NCBI GenBank assembly: GCA_947574215.1
Contig: CANPIX010000006.1
Coordinates: 1-50,823, forward strand
Direction of reading: 5' to 3'
Length of the DNA: 50,823 nucleotides
DNA from: an uncultured Mycoplasmatota bacterium
GTDB taxonomy: Bacteria > Bacillota_I > Bacilli_A > RF39 > UBA660
The position numbers and the translations under genes were made by a program. The number at the start of each line of letters is the position of its first letter. The stretch's first letter is position 1. The notes under the pieces were generated by a model that had not been told where the DNA came from, searched no databases, and saw only the letters and a program-made list of their open reading frames with translations. This document shows, in pieces, positions 20,511 to 30,447 of the stretch.

Positions 20511-21393
20511 ATTGCATAAAAAAATTTCTTGTTCTTTACAACAAAAGTTGTATATTTTTATGATTTTGTTATTATTTTATGGTTGGTATAAAAATGGATG
20601 GATTCCTTATTTCCAACATTTTTATTCTCTTTCTCATCTCTTCTTAATTTTTCTTTATCCACTATGTGGTTTTGGAATAGGTATTTTGTTTGACGTTGTT
20701 TTTAAAAATAAAAATCCATTTAATAATAAATTTTATGGTTTCTTATTTAGTTTGTTTGTTCCTATATCTACTAATATTTTTATTTTTTTATTACTGGTTA
20801 CGTTTCTGCTTTTTTTGAATACATTTTTGTTTGATAAAAAAGATTGGGATTTTAATTTTATTGTTTTTGGAAAACTTTTGTTGTTTTTCATTTTATTCTG
20901 TATGAAGTCCTATGAGTATACAAATATATTAGAGAAAAGTCAATTGTTTGTATATACTTATATTGATGGAATTTTAGGGCATCAAGTTAGTGGATTATTT
21001 ACTTCAAATGCTTTGTTAATTCTTTTTTCTTTTTCAGTATTGAGTTTTGATCTCTATTATAAAAAAGATATTGTTTTTTATGGCTATGTTTTTTATCTAA
21101 TTACTTTACTTTTATACGCTTTTTACCAAAGCGACATGCAATTTCTTTTAAATCATCTTTTTTCAAGTGATATTTTGTTTGCTTTGGTTTTTATTGCACC
21201 TTTATCGTCTTTTTCTCCTTATTCAAATAAAAGAATTGCAATTTATAGTACGATTCTAGGTTTTACTATTTTACCATTTAGTCTTTTAATAAATTTTCAT
21301 GAAGGAATCTATATTTCTTTACTTTTGGCCAATCTTTTTATCCTTTTTTTAAATGTTGTACAAATGCGAATAATTCGAGCTAAAATTAGTTGA
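20503..21393 (+). CDS. RnfD/NqrB-like membrane protein
   Basis: Polytopic; C-terminal LFALVFIAPLSSFSPYSNKRIAIYSTILGFTILPFSLLINFHEGIYISLLLANL parallels RnfD; overlaps rnfC-like gene. Confidence 0.65.
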   Translation: MNRLHKKISCSLQQKLYIFMILLLFYGWYKNGWIPYFQHFYSLSHLFLIFLYPLCGFGIGILFDVVFKNKNPFNNKFYGFLFSLFVPISTNIFIFLLLVTFLLFLNTFLFDKKDWDFNFIVFGKLLLFFILFCMKSYEYTNILEKSQLFVYTYIDGILGHQVSGLFTSNALLILFSFSVLSFDLYYKKDIVFYGYVFYLITLLLYAFYQSDMQFLLNHLFSSDILFALVFIAPLSSFSPYSNKRIAIYSTILGFTILPFSLLINFHEGIYISLLLANLFILFLNVVQMRIIRAKIS

Positions 21394-21483
21394 AAATTGC
21401 CATACTTTCTTAATTTTTATAATTTTACTAAAATTTCTTTTTGTGTTAACATCCAATTACTCACTTCCTAAAAAGGAGATTTT

Positions 21484-22455
21484 ATGAAAAAAAGAATGAT
21501 AATGATAAGTTTCTTTTTTGTAGGTTGTTTTTTATTTATGAAGTATCCCCAAGCGAAAGCCTTTCAAGAAAATCAACTTGCTTCAAAATTTGATTTGTAT
21601 ATTTATAGTAGCAAAATGCATCTACGTAAAAATTTTAGAAAAATAACGGATGAAAACGGTATACCTTTGTATGATGTGTCACCAACCATTACTAGTTTTT
21701 CTAATTTGAAAGATTATAAGATGGAATTGTCTCAGTTGGATAGAGAACAAATTGAAATACTTTCTAAAATAATGTATTTTGGTTATGGATACAACAATCA
21801 TAAGTCAGATTCTTATTATTTTGCTACTCAATATTTGATTTATAAAACGTTTCCAATTCTTAATACTACCTATGATTTAATTGATCTTGCAGAGGACTAT
21901 ATGTCAAAAGAAATACAGGAAATTGAAAAACGCGTAGAAAAAGTTTCTTTTTCTTTGCAAGACTTTACTACGAAATCATCTTCTTATATTATAGATGATG
22001 CGTACATTCTAGATAATTTTACTATTGAAGGGGATGACGTGAATGTTTTTTACGAAAATAATAAAATTAAATTGTTATTTATAGGTGAAAGAGAAACTTA
22101 TTCTTTACGTTTTTATCCTAAAAATAGTTGTCAAGATACTTATGTTTGGACATCTACAAATATAAATCTTTTAAGTAGAGGAACGGTTTGTGAAAAAGAG
22201 TATGAGGTTGTAGTGCGTATTGAAAAAGAGACTGAAAATGAAAATGGGGATGTAGAAGAAATAGAAAAACCAGAAGAAGAAATTCCAGATAAAGAAGATA
22301 AAGTAGAAGAAACACTCAATAAGGAGCCAATATTTCAAAATTTTGAAGGTCAAAATACAGTAAAGGTAACAGTACCAAATACGAAAAAAAATAGTTTTTA
22401 CTTTTTTGAGTTTATTTTTTTATTAGGAAATTTTTATTTTGTTTTTAAAAAGTAG
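21484..22455 (+). CDS. secreted thioester-domain-like surface protein with C-terminal anchor
   Basis: Signal peptide; YGYGYNNHKSDSYYFATQYLIYKTF resembles TED TQxxIW region; acidic linker; VPNTKKN + hydrophobic segment + FKK tail. Confidence 0.6.
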   Translation: MKKRMIMISFFFVGCFLFMKYPQAKAFQENQLASKFDLYIYSSKMHLRKNFRKITDENGIPLYDVSPTITSFSNLKDYKMELSQLDREQIEILSKIMYFGYGYNNHKSDSYYFATQYLIYKTFPILNTTYDLIDLAEDYMSKEIQEIEKRVEKVSFSLQDFTTKSSSYIIDDAYILDNFTIEGDDVNVFYENNKIKLLFIGERETYSLRFYPKNSCQDTYVWTSTNINLLSRGTVCEKEYEVVVRIEKETENENGDVEEIEKPEEEIPDKEDKVEETLNKEPIFQNFEGQNTVKVTVPNTKKNSFYFFEFIFLLGNFYFVFKK

Positions 22456-22810
22456 TTTTGTTGCCTTTTTACTGACTTCTTGGATGTTGCCTTTTTCTTT
22501 AAGAAATTCTAAGGTAGTTACTTTTTGTGTATCTAAAGAAAGTTTGTGTGAAAGAAATAAGATGAATAATCAAGTAATTTATTTAAAAAACTCTTTTAAC
22601 AATTTACAATTATTTGATAAAATAACGATTAGGCAAGATTCTTTTCGTTATTATTATAAAATTGTTACGATTTCTTATCAAAGCAATCAAGAAATAATAG
22701 AAAAACAAAAAGAATGTGATAATGAAATGCTTTACTTGATACAAAAGAAAGAAAATAATCTTAACTTGGTAGCAGAAGCTATTTCTATTGGAAAATTAAT
22801 AGAGAATTAG
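22439..22810 (+). CDS. small secreted/membrane-anchored protein, unknown
   Basis: TTG-start ORF overlapping the preceding gene; hydrophobic N-terminus; no recognised domain. Confidence 0.45.
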   Translation: MFLKSSFVAFLLTSWMLPFSLRNSKVVTFCVSKESLCERNKMNNQVIYLKNSFNNLQLFDKITIRQDSFRYYYKIVTISYQSNQEIIEKQKECDNEMLYLIQKKENNLNLVAEAISIGKLIEN

Positions 22811-22906
22811 AAAATGCATAAATTTGTAAAATTTTGCATTTTTTTGTTACAAAAAAAAGGAAAATGAGGCCAAAGCGTTAATATATATTATTAGGAGGTT
22901 ATTTTT

Positions 22907-24652
22907 ATGACCTTTATTGCACAAGATGAAATTAACAAAATTCGAAGTCAATCCTCTATTGTAGAGGTTATATCTTCCTATATTCCTTTAACACAACGCG
23001 GAAAAAATTATTTTGGTGTTTGTCCTTTTCATGAAGACCATTCTCCTAGTATGAGCGTTTCTGATGAAAAGCAAATATATAAATGTTTTTCTTGTGGAGC
23101 TACTGGAAACGTTTTTACTTTTATTGAAAATTATTTAAATGTTGGATTTTCAGAAGCTGTTGGAATTGTTGCAAATAAATTAGGAATTTCTTTAAATATT
23201 TCGCTACCTCAAAAAAAAGAGGTAAAATTTAAAGAAGAGTATGATTTAATGCGATTTGTGACAAAATTATATGAAAATAATTTACAAACAGAGAAGGGAG
23301 CATCTGCTCTTGCCTATTTAAAAAAACGAAATTTATTGGAAGACACAGTTTTAGATTTTTCAATTGGATTGTCTTTTGATCGAAATATGTTGTACGAAGT
23401 ATTAATAAAAAAAGGATACCAAGAAAAGTATTTGGAAGAATTAGGATTGATTTATAAAAAGAATCATGATGTATATGATGTTTTTCGTAATCGAATTATG
23501 TTTCCCATTCATAATTTAGAAGGAGAAGTTGTTGGTTTTACAGCGCGATGTTATTTAAGCGATGAAACTCCAAAGTATTTAAATAGCAAAGAAACCTATC
23601 TATTTAAAAAAGGATGTATTTTGTTTAATTATCATAGAGCTAAAGATGCGATTCGTTTACAAAAAGAAGTTATACTTGTTGAAGGAAATATGGATGTTAT
23701 ACGACTTTATTCAGTTGGAATCAAAAATGGAATTGCCTTAATGGGGACAAGCCTTACCAAAGAACATATTGAGGCTTTAAAAAAGTTAAGATGTAAAATT
23801 ATTTTAATGTTAGATAATGACAACGCAGGAGAAACAGCTACGTACTCTATTGGTAATATTTTTGAAGAAAATCAAATGGATTTTCGTATTGTACGACTCA
23901 GTGGAGAAAAAGATCCTGATGCTTATGTGATACAAAATGGTAAAGAAGCAATAATGACTGCCATTAAAAATGCGATTTCTTTCGTAGAATTTAAATTAAA
24001 TTATTTCAAAAAAAATAAAAATTTAAAGGAAGCGTCTGGTTTGGCTGAATACGTTAAAGCGGTAATAGAAAGTTTGAAAAATACTCCTGATGAAATTTTA
24101 AAAGAAGTGACTTTGCAAAAACTAAGTGCGGAATATAATATTTCCTATGCAATTTTAAGAGAACAATTGGGAGAAGAAAAACAAAAAGTTCAAAAAGAAG
24201 TTAAAATTGAAAAAAAAGAACAAAAGCAAAGTTCTTATGAAAAAACATGTTCAAAAATTTTATACTATATGATGCATTCCAAAGATTTTGTAAAAATGTA
24301 TCAAACAAAGTTAGGAATTTTTCCTACTAAAGAACATCGCTTGATTGCAAATGAAATTTTATATTATATAGAGAAACATAAAAATATTTCTATAGCGGAT
24401 TTTATTACTTATGCAGAAACTACGAATTTAAAACAAGAAATTATGGATATAATAAATAATGAGCAAGAATTAGAGATGACAGAAGATGGAATGATGGAAC
24501 TTTTAATTCGAATTAAGAAGAAAATAAAAAAAGAGGAAATTGAAAAATTAAAGCAAGAAATAAAAAAAGAACAAGACATAAATAAAAAAGTAGCTTTATT
24601 AGAAAAAATAGCAGAAATAAAAAAAGGAAGTGTAGAGAATGAAAGTGATTAA
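22907..24652 (+). CDS. dnaG: DNA primase
   Basis: CHC2 zinc finger [63 protein letters not shown]. Confidence 0.97.
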   Translation: MTFIAQDEINKIRSQSSIVEVISSYIPLTQRGKNYFGVCPFHEDHSPSMSVSDEKQIYKCFSCGATGNVFTFIENYLNVGFSEAVGIVANKLGISLNISLPQKKEVKFKEEYDLMRFVTKLYENNLQTEKGASALAYLKKRNLLEDTVLDFSIGLSFDRNMLYEVLIKKGYQEKYLEELGLIYKKNHDVYDVFRNRIMFPIHNLEGEVVGFTARCYLSDETPKYLNSKETYLFKKGCILFNYHRAKDAIRLQKEVILVEGNMDVIRLYSVGIKNGIALMGTSLTKEHIEALKKLRCKIILMLDNDNAGETATYSIGNIFEENQMDFRIVRLSGEKDPDAYVIQNGKEAIMTAIKNAISFVEFKLNYFKKNKNLKEASGLAEYVKAVIESLKNTPDEILKEVTLQKLSAEYNISYAILREQLGEEKQKVQKEVKIEKKEQKQSSYEKTCSKILYYMMHSKDFVKMYQTKLGIFPTKEHRLIANEILYYIEKHKNISIADFITYAETTNLKQEIMDIINNEQELEMTEDGMMELLIRIKKKIKKEEIEKLKQEIKKEQDINKKVALLEKIAEIKKGSVENESD

Positions 24653-25733
24653 AACTTTTGAAGAAAGAAAAGAAGAATTATTAAAATTAGGAAAAGAAAA
24701 AGGTATGATTACTTTTGAGCAATTGGCTGAAAGTTTAAAAGGATTGGATGTAGATAATGATTCTTTAGATGAACTTTACAGTTTGTTTGTTGAAAATAAT
24801 ATTGAAATTGTTGCAGAAGATGATAGCAATGGAGAATCAAGTAAATCTTTAGTTAAAGAAGAACCAATTCTTTTAGATGATGTGGAAATAACCAAGGATA
24901 TTAATATTAACGACCCAGTACGTATGTATTTAAAAGAAATAGGAAAAATTAGTTTATTATCAGCTGAACAAGAACTTGATTTATCTAAGAAAGCAGCAAC
25001 TGGAGATGAAATGGCCAAAAATATTTTGGCGGAATCGAATTTACGTTTGGTGGTAAGTATTGCAAAACGTTATGTAGGACGTGGACTTTTATTTTTAGAT
25101 TTGATTCAAGAAGGAAATATAGGATTAATGAAAGCTGTAGATAAATTTGATTACGATAAAGGTTTTAAGTTTTCAACTTATGCTACTTGGTGGATTCGTC
25201 AAGCCATTACTCGCGCTTTAGCAGATCAAGCAAGAACTATACGTGTTCCCGTTCATATGGTAGAAACAATTAACAAAATGGCTCGTATTCAAAGACAATT
25301 GACACTTGAATTAAATCGTGAACCTAGTGAGGAAGAAGTAGCAAAAAAAATAGGTATTTCTGTTGAGAAAGTTCGTGAAGTTATTAAAATAAGTCAAGAT
25401 CCTGTATCACTAGAAACACCTATTGGAGAAGAGGAAGATTCACATTTAGGAGATTTTGTTCCTGATGCTAGTAGTATGACGCCAGAAGAATACGCTACTA
25501 ATGAGATTTTAAAAGAAGAAATTCGAGCTGTTTTAGAAACTCTTCAAGAACGAGAGCAAGAAGTTTTAGAACTTCGATTTGGTCTTGTAGATGGAACAAG
25601 CCATACTTTAGAAGAAGTAGGAAAGCGTTTCAATGTTACACGTGAGAGAATTCGTCAAATAGAAGCTAAAGCTTTACGAAAGCTAAGACATCCTTCTCGC
25701 GCAAAAAAATTGAAAGATTTTTTGGCTGATTAA
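24639..25733 (+). CDS. rpoD: Primary sigma factor SigA/RpoD
   Basis: [59 protein letters not shown]; region 4 HTH. Confidence 0.98.
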   Translation: MKVIKTFEERKEELLKLGKEKGMITFEQLAESLKGLDVDNDSLDELYSLFVENNIEIVAEDDSNGESSKSLVKEEPILLDDVEITKDININDPVRMYLKEIGKISLLSAEQELDLSKKAATGDEMAKNILAESNLRLVVSIAKRYVGRGLLFLDLIQEGNIGLMKAVDKFDYDKGFKFSTYATWWIRQAITRALADQARTIRVPVHMVETINKMARIQRQLTLELNREPSEEEVAKKIGISVEKVREVIKISQDPVSLETPIGEEEDSHLGDFVPDASSMTPEEYATNEILKEEIRAVLETLQEREQEVLELRFGLVDGTSHTLEEVGKRFNVTRERIRQIEAKALRKLRHPSRAKKLKDFLAD

Positions 25734-26374
25734 TGATTAGTTTACGTCTTAAAACGATTGCTTCTTTTGTTGAAACTTCAGATCGTTTGATCGATATTGG
25801 CTGTGATCATGCTTATTTAGCAATTCATTTATTAAAAAATCATTTGTGTCAAAAGGTATTAGCAACTGATATTCATGAAAAAGCTTTAATGTGCGCAAAA
25901 AAAAACATTGAAAAAGAACATTTAGAAAATAAGATTTCTTTAATTTTATCAGATGGTTTAGAAAAAATTGATCAAAAAAATTGGGATACTGTTGTTATGG
26001 CTGGTATGGGAACCAATACAATTTTACATATTTTAAATAACATACAAAAAAAGTACATAAAAAAAATTATAATTCAATCCAATCATGATTTGTATACTTT
26101 AAGAAGAAAAATGCCCAATTATGGATATTATTTAGAAAGAGAAGAAGTTGTATTTGAAAAAAAGCATTATTACGTTATCGGCGTTTATAATTTAAAAAAA
26201 AGCAAATTAAGTAGTAGAGAATTGCTTTTTGGATTGTACAACTTAAAAAACAAAGAATATTATTCTTATTTAAAAAAGGAATTGGAAAAAATCAATTGTA
26301 AAATCAGTTATATAAATTTAAAGGAAAAATTTTCGGTTTTACGTAAATTGTATTTATTAAAGAAATATTTATAA
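25733..26374 (+). CDS. trmK: tRNA (adenine(22)-N(1))-methyltransferase
   Basis: LIDIGCDHAYLAIHLL SAM motif, VVMAGMGTNTI; downstream of rpoD as in Bacillus. Confidence 0.92.
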   Translation: MISLRLKTIASFVETSDRLIDIGCDHAYLAIHLLKNHLCQKVLATDIHEKALMCAKKNIEKEHLENKISLILSDGLEKIDQKNWDTVVMAGMGTNTILHILNNIQKKYIKKIIIQSNHDLYTLRRKMPNYGYYLEREEVVFEKKHYYVIGVYNLKKSKLSSRELLFGLYNLKNKEYYSYLKKELEKINCKISYINLKEKFSVLRKLYLLKKYL

Positions 26375-26647
26375 AAAGAAAGTAGGAGAGGTGGAAACTT
26401 CTATTTTTTTTGTTGGCTTTTTTTCCAATTTTTCTGAATTTGGAACTGGAGTTTTTGTTTCTATTGTTTTAGTAACATTTTTTCCCATACTTTTCACAAC
26501 ACCAATAATACTTCTAGCGTTCGCAATCATTGGTTTTGCTTTTTGATATAACGGAATAACTTGATTTGCTATTTGAAGAGTTTTAGATATTCCACCTATT
26601 ATTTTTGGAAAAGTAAGTGCTTTTGTGATTCCTGAGGCGTTAAACAT
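26369..26647 (-). CDS. YqfQ-like small protein
   Basis: ISKTLQIANQVIPLYQKAKPMIANARSIIGVV resembles YqfQ/VrrA; adjacent to sigA/trmK. Confidence 0.55.
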   Translation of the reverse strand: MFNASGITKALTFPKIIGGISKTLQIANQVIPLYQKAKPMIANARSIIGVVKSMGKNVTKTIETKTPVPNSEKLEKKPTKKIEVSTSPTFFL

Positions 26648-26768
26648 ACTATCACCTTAATCTATTTTATGCTTTTTTACAAATTTATTGCATATTCTAC
26701 TAGGCAAATTTAGATATTTTGTGCTATAATTTTAAATAATAAGAATAATAAGGAGGAAGTGAAAAGAA

Positions 26769-28337
26769 ATGGATAATAAAGAAAAGAATGCAATGGCAAT
26801 TTTGCTTCCTTTTTTAATCATCAGCGACATTTTTATTTTTGCTTTTAAAGGAGTAAAATTTTTCTTTTTCGATATATTTCGATACATATTTAATAAAACA
26901 AGTAAAGAAGTAGATTCTGCATATCAGAAAACAAAACAAAGGTTAGAACAAGAAAAATTAGCAGAAAGAAAAAGAATAGAACAGGTAAAAAAGCAAAAGA
27001 AACAAGAAAAGTATAATAACTTATGGTTTGTAAAAAAACAAAATAAAAAATTGGAAGTAATGCGTCAAAATTTACTTGTGAATTTACAAAATGAAGGAAG
27101 TGTTCGTAGTGATGTTCCTCGTGTATTCCAATATAAAGCTCGTAATAAAGAGGGAAAAATAGAAACAGGAACCATTAATGGATTTTCTAAATTAGATGTA
27201 AATACCTTTTTAATACAAGAAGGTTATATTGTTTATGATATCAAAACTAGTAAAACTATAGATTTTTTCTATGGAGAGTCAAGTGCATTTGCAGTAAAGA
27301 TGTCCAACAAAGATTTGTTATTTTGGTTAACTCAATTATCTACTTATATAAAAAGTGGTATTACTTTAACAGAGGCAGTTAAAATATTAAATAATCAAAT
27401 GCAAAAGAAAAAGAAATATCGCAAATATTTTAAGTCTATTGTTTATGAATTAACAATGGGTGAGCCATTTTCTAAAGCTTTAGAAAAACAAGGAACTATG
27501 TTTCCACCATTATTAATTAATATGATTCGAGCAGCAGAGGCAACAGGAGAATTAGAAGCTACCTTAAGTGATATGTCTAATTATTATGAAGAATTAGAAA
27601 AAACAAGAAAACAGATGATTAGTGCCATTACTTATCCAACCATTATTATGATTTTTGCTTTAGGAGTAGTTACTTTTATTTTATTGTACGTTATACCTGA
27701 ATTTGTTAAAATTTATGAAAAATCTGCGGCTGAAATTACTGGACTAACTTTATTTATTATTAATTTAAGTGATTTCTTAAAGAAAAATATTTTAGTAATG
27801 GTGCTTGTACTAATTTTAGTTATTGGTATTATTTGCTTATGTTACAAAAAGATAAAAGCATTTCGAAAAAATTTACAATATTTTTTAATGCATTTACCAT
27901 TAATTGGAGATATAATAATTTACAATGAATTAACGATTTTTACTAAAACATTTTCTTCTTTATTAGCGAATAATGTATTTATAACTGATAGTATGACGAT
28001 ATTGAGTAAAATTACCAATAATGAAATTTATAAAGAAGTAATGAATTCTACGATTGATAATATTGTTAAGGGAGATAAAATCTCTACATCTTTTAAAGAT
28101 CATTGGGCTATTCCGGATGTAGCTTATTATATGATTGTTACAGGAGAATCAACAGGCAGATTGGCTGATATGATGAAAAAAGTAAGCGATTATTATGCTG
28201 AAATGCATCGTAGTTTAGTAAACAATTTAAAAGCCTTTATTGAACCAGTATTGATTGCCTTTTTAGCCTTAGTTGTTGGAGTTATTATCTTGGCAGTAAT
28301 TATCCCAATGTTTGGTTTAATGAGTTCTATAGAGTAG
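26769..28337 (+). CDS. pilC: Type II secretion/type IV pilus inner-membrane protein PilC/GspF-type, with N-terminal extension
   Basis: YKARNKEGKIETGTINGFSKLD, SNKDLLFWLTQLSTYIKSGITLTEAV, EPVLIAFLALVVGVIILAVIIPMF. Confidence 0.92.
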   Translation: MDNKEKNAMAILLPFLIISDIFIFAFKGVKFFFFDIFRYIFNKTSKEVDSAYQKTKQRLEQEKLAERKRIEQVKKQKKQEKYNNLWFVKKQNKKLEVMRQNLLVNLQNEGSVRSDVPRVFQYKARNKEGKIETGTINGFSKLDVNTFLIQEGYIVYDIKTSKTIDFFYGESSAFAVKMSNKDLLFWLTQLSTYIKSGITLTEAVKILNNQMQKKKKYRKYFKSIVYELTMGEPFSKALEKQGTMFPPLLINMIRAAEATGELEATLSDMSNYYEELEKTRKQMISAITYPTIIMIFALGVVTFILLYVIPEFVKIYEKSAAEITGLTLFIINLSDFLKKNILVMVLVLILVIGIICLCYKKIKAFRKNLQYFLMHLPLIGDIIIYNELTIFTKTFSSLLANNVFITDSMTILSKITNNEIYKEVMNSTIDNIVKGDKISTSFKDHWAIPDVAYYMIVTGESTGRLADMMKKVSDYYAEMHRSLVNNLKAFIEPVLIAFLALVVGVIILAVIIPMFGLMSSIE

Positions 28338-28349
28338 GGGGATGAAGTT

Positions 28350-29162
28350 GTGCTTCCGATATTATTTGTTTTAGGTATTATAGGGTGTGTTTTTGGTTCT
28401 TTTTTTTATGTTGTAGGAACTAGACTTCCAAACAATGAATCATTAATAAAACCAGCTAGTCATTGTACTTTTTGTAAAGAAAAGTTGAAGTGGTTTGAGT
28501 TGTTTCCGATAGTTTCTTTTTTATTATTAAAAGGCAAATGTCGTTATTGTCAACATAAACTTTCTAAAGAATATATTTTGTATGAAGTTTTTACGTGCCT
28601 ATTATTTATCATTTGTTATCTTAAATTTGGAATTTCATATGAATTTTTTGTTTCTATCATTTTAGCTTCTTTGATGGTTCTCATTTTTATTACAGATTTT
28701 AAATATATGATTATTTTAGATTCACCTTTGGTTGTAGCTAGTATTTTACTGTTTCTATTAAAATATATTTACTTTGGCTGGAATGAAGTTTTTTTCTCTT
28801 TTCTATGTGGCCTTTTTACTTTTTTAGTTATGCTTTTTATTGGTAAAATTGGAAATATTTTATTTCACAAAGAATCTCTAGGTGGGGGAGATATTAAATT
28901 TTCTTTTGTTATGGGTATAATTCTTAGTTACGGTATCTTTGATTGCTCTCATCTGTTTTGGTGTATTATTTCTATTCTTTTGGGAAGTAAAGTATCTATC
29001 ATGGCTTTAATTTTTTCTACATTTTTGGCTTTACCATATGCGTTAGGTTCGTTATTGCTAAAAAAAGATAATGCAGTTCCTTTTGGGCCTTTTCTAGTAA
29101 GTAGTACGTTTATTATTTTTTTCTTTTTTGAAAAATTTCAATATATATTGTATGCATTTTAA
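28350..29162 (+). CDS. pilD: Prepilin peptidase (A24)
   Basis: GSFFYVVGTRLP, CTFCKEKLKWFELFPIVSFLLLKGKCRYC, GGGDIKFSFVMG. Confidence 0.95.
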   Translation: MLPILFVLGIIGCVFGSFFYVVGTRLPNNESLIKPASHCTFCKEKLKWFELFPIVSFLLLKGKCRYCQHKLSKEYILYEVFTCLLFIICYLKFGISYEFFVSIILASLMVLIFITDFKYMIILDSPLVVASILLFLLKYIYFGWNEVFFSFLCGLFTFLVMLFIGKIGNILFHKESLGGGDIKFSFVMGIILSYGIFDCSHLFWCIISILLGSKVSIMALIFSTFLALPYALGSLLLKKDNAVPFGPFLVSSTFIIFFFFEKFQYILYAF

Positions 29163-29173
29163 AAAAACAAGTC
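29161..29173. terminator. left arm of bidirectional pilD/pilB terminator split by the IS (right arm 30437-30449)
   Basis: AAAAAAACAAGTC here and GACTTGTTTTTTT at 30437-30449 are exact reverse complements on either side of the IS. Confidence 0.8.
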
Positions 29174-29263
29174 ATTTATGAACTGCATCCCTTAGAGTAG
29201 ACATAATAAAAAAGCAGTTCAATAAAAGTGTTATAATACACTTCCGAAAGGAGGTGTATTTTT

Positions 29264-29560
29264 ATGGCTTCAAAGGGTCAAAAATTTAATAAATACAATG
29301 AAGAAATAATTTGCAAAGTATTAAAAGAACTACAAACAGGGAAGTCTAGCTTACAAATATCTAGAGAAAGAAATATTCCTGCAAAAACTATTAGAACATG
29401 GAAATTAAAAAGAATTCTTCATCCTGAAATGTATCCTAATCAAGGTCAAAAACGTGGCAGGCTTAAAGAATCTAACTTAACAAAAGAAGATTGGAAAGAA
29501 AGATATGAAATACTAAAAAAATACCAGACCTTCCTCAAGGCACAACGAGAGAAAAAGTAA
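29264..29560 (+). CDS. IS3 family OrfA (HTH)
   Basis: FNKYNEEIICKVLKELQTGKSSLQISRERNIPAKTIRTWKLK helix-turn-helix. Confidence 0.88.
   Translation: MASKGQKFNKYNEEIICKVLKELQTGKSSLQISRERNIPAKTIRTWKLKRILHPEMYPNQGQKRGRLKESNLTKEDWKERYEILKKYQTFLKAQREKK
29515..29521 (+). promoter_or_regulatory. A_AAA_AAA -1 frameshift slippery heptamer (OrfA to OrfAB)
   Basis: In orfA frame CTA AAA AAA TAC; the -1 frame is open from here through orfB (KKIPDLPQGTTREKVTFINLYRSNFKLVNMCDVLN...). Confidence 0.8.
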
Positions 29561-29601
29561 CTTTTATAAATTTATATAGAAGTAATTTCAAACTAGTTAA
29601 C

Positions 29602-30417
29602 ATGTGTGATGTATTAAATATAAATCCTAAAACTTATTATAAATATAGAAATAAAGAAGACCCTGACTACTATGATTATTTAATAATTAAGGAAATATTT
29701 GATGATTCCAAAGGTACATATGGTTATCGTAGGATTGTTGAAGGTTTACTCCAAAAATATGGTGTAGTTATGAATGGAAAGAAGGTATTAAGAATAATGA
29801 AAAAATATAACTTGATGGCTGAATACATAAGAAAATCAAAGAAAAAAAATAAAAACGAAAGAATAGAAGATAATGTAAAACCGAACTTACTTAAAAGAAA
29901 TTTTACAACTGATGCACTAAATAAAATTTGGGATACAGATATAACATATTTAATATTTAAAGGTTCCAGAGCTTATTTATCTACAATTATTGATTTATAT
30001 GATAGACATGTGGTCGCATATAAGATTTCAAAAAGAAATGATTTAAAACTAGTAATGGATACTTTAAATAAAGCTATAACAAAAGAAAAAGATGTACATG
30101 GATTAATCATTCACAGTGATCAAGGTTTCCAATATACATCTTATGAGTACAAAGCAATTTGTGAATCAAATGGAATACAAATATCTATGTCTAGAAAGGG
30201 TACTCCAATTGATGACTCTCCAATAGAAAGCTGGTATGCTCTTCTAAAAAAGGAAACTTTGTACAACAATAATATTACATCTTTACAAGAATACATTCAA
30301 CTTGTAGAAGAATGGATATTATTTTATAACACAGCCAGACTAAAGTCAAAAGTTAAGAAAAAGAGAAAAATAACTTTTCTCTTTTTAATATACTGCTTTT
30401 TTATTGATGTCTACTAA
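29602..30417 (+). CDS. IS3 family OrfB DDE transposase (unusual C-terminus)
   Basis: WDTDITYL, HSDQGFQYTSYEYKAIC, GTPIDDSPIESWYALLKKETL; rve core. Confidence 0.9.
   Translation: MCDVLNINPKTYYKYRNKEDPDYYDYLIIKEIFDDSKGTYGYRRIVEGLLQKYGVVMNGKKVLRIMKKYNLMAEYIRKSKKKNKNERIEDNVKPNLLKRNFTTDALNKIWDTDITYLIFKGSRAYLSTIIDLYDRHVVAYKISKRNDLKLVMDTLNKAITKEKDVHGLIIHSDQGFQYTSYEYKAICESNGIQISMSRKGTPIDDSPIESWYALLKKETLYNNNITSLQEYIQLVEEWILFYNTARLKSKVKKKRKITFLFLIYCFFIDVY
30358..30386 (+). terminator. hairpin at 3' end of IS3 orfB
   Basis: AAAAAGAGAAAA-ataac-TTTTCTCTTTTT perfect 12-bp stem. Confidence 0.7.
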
Positions 30418-30447
30418 ATAGGGTTCACATCATTAAGACTTGTTTTT

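Larger units (their letters stand above)
29179..30432 (+). mobile_element. IS3 family (IS150-like) insertion sequence
   Basis: ~40-bp imperfect inverted repeats TGAACTGCATCCCTTAGAGTAGACAT-AATAAAAAAGCAGT / TGATGTGAACCCTATTTAGTAGACATCAATAAAAAAGCAGT; 3-bp direct repeat TTA at 29176-29178 and 30433-30435; orfA/orfB. Confidence 0.92.
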
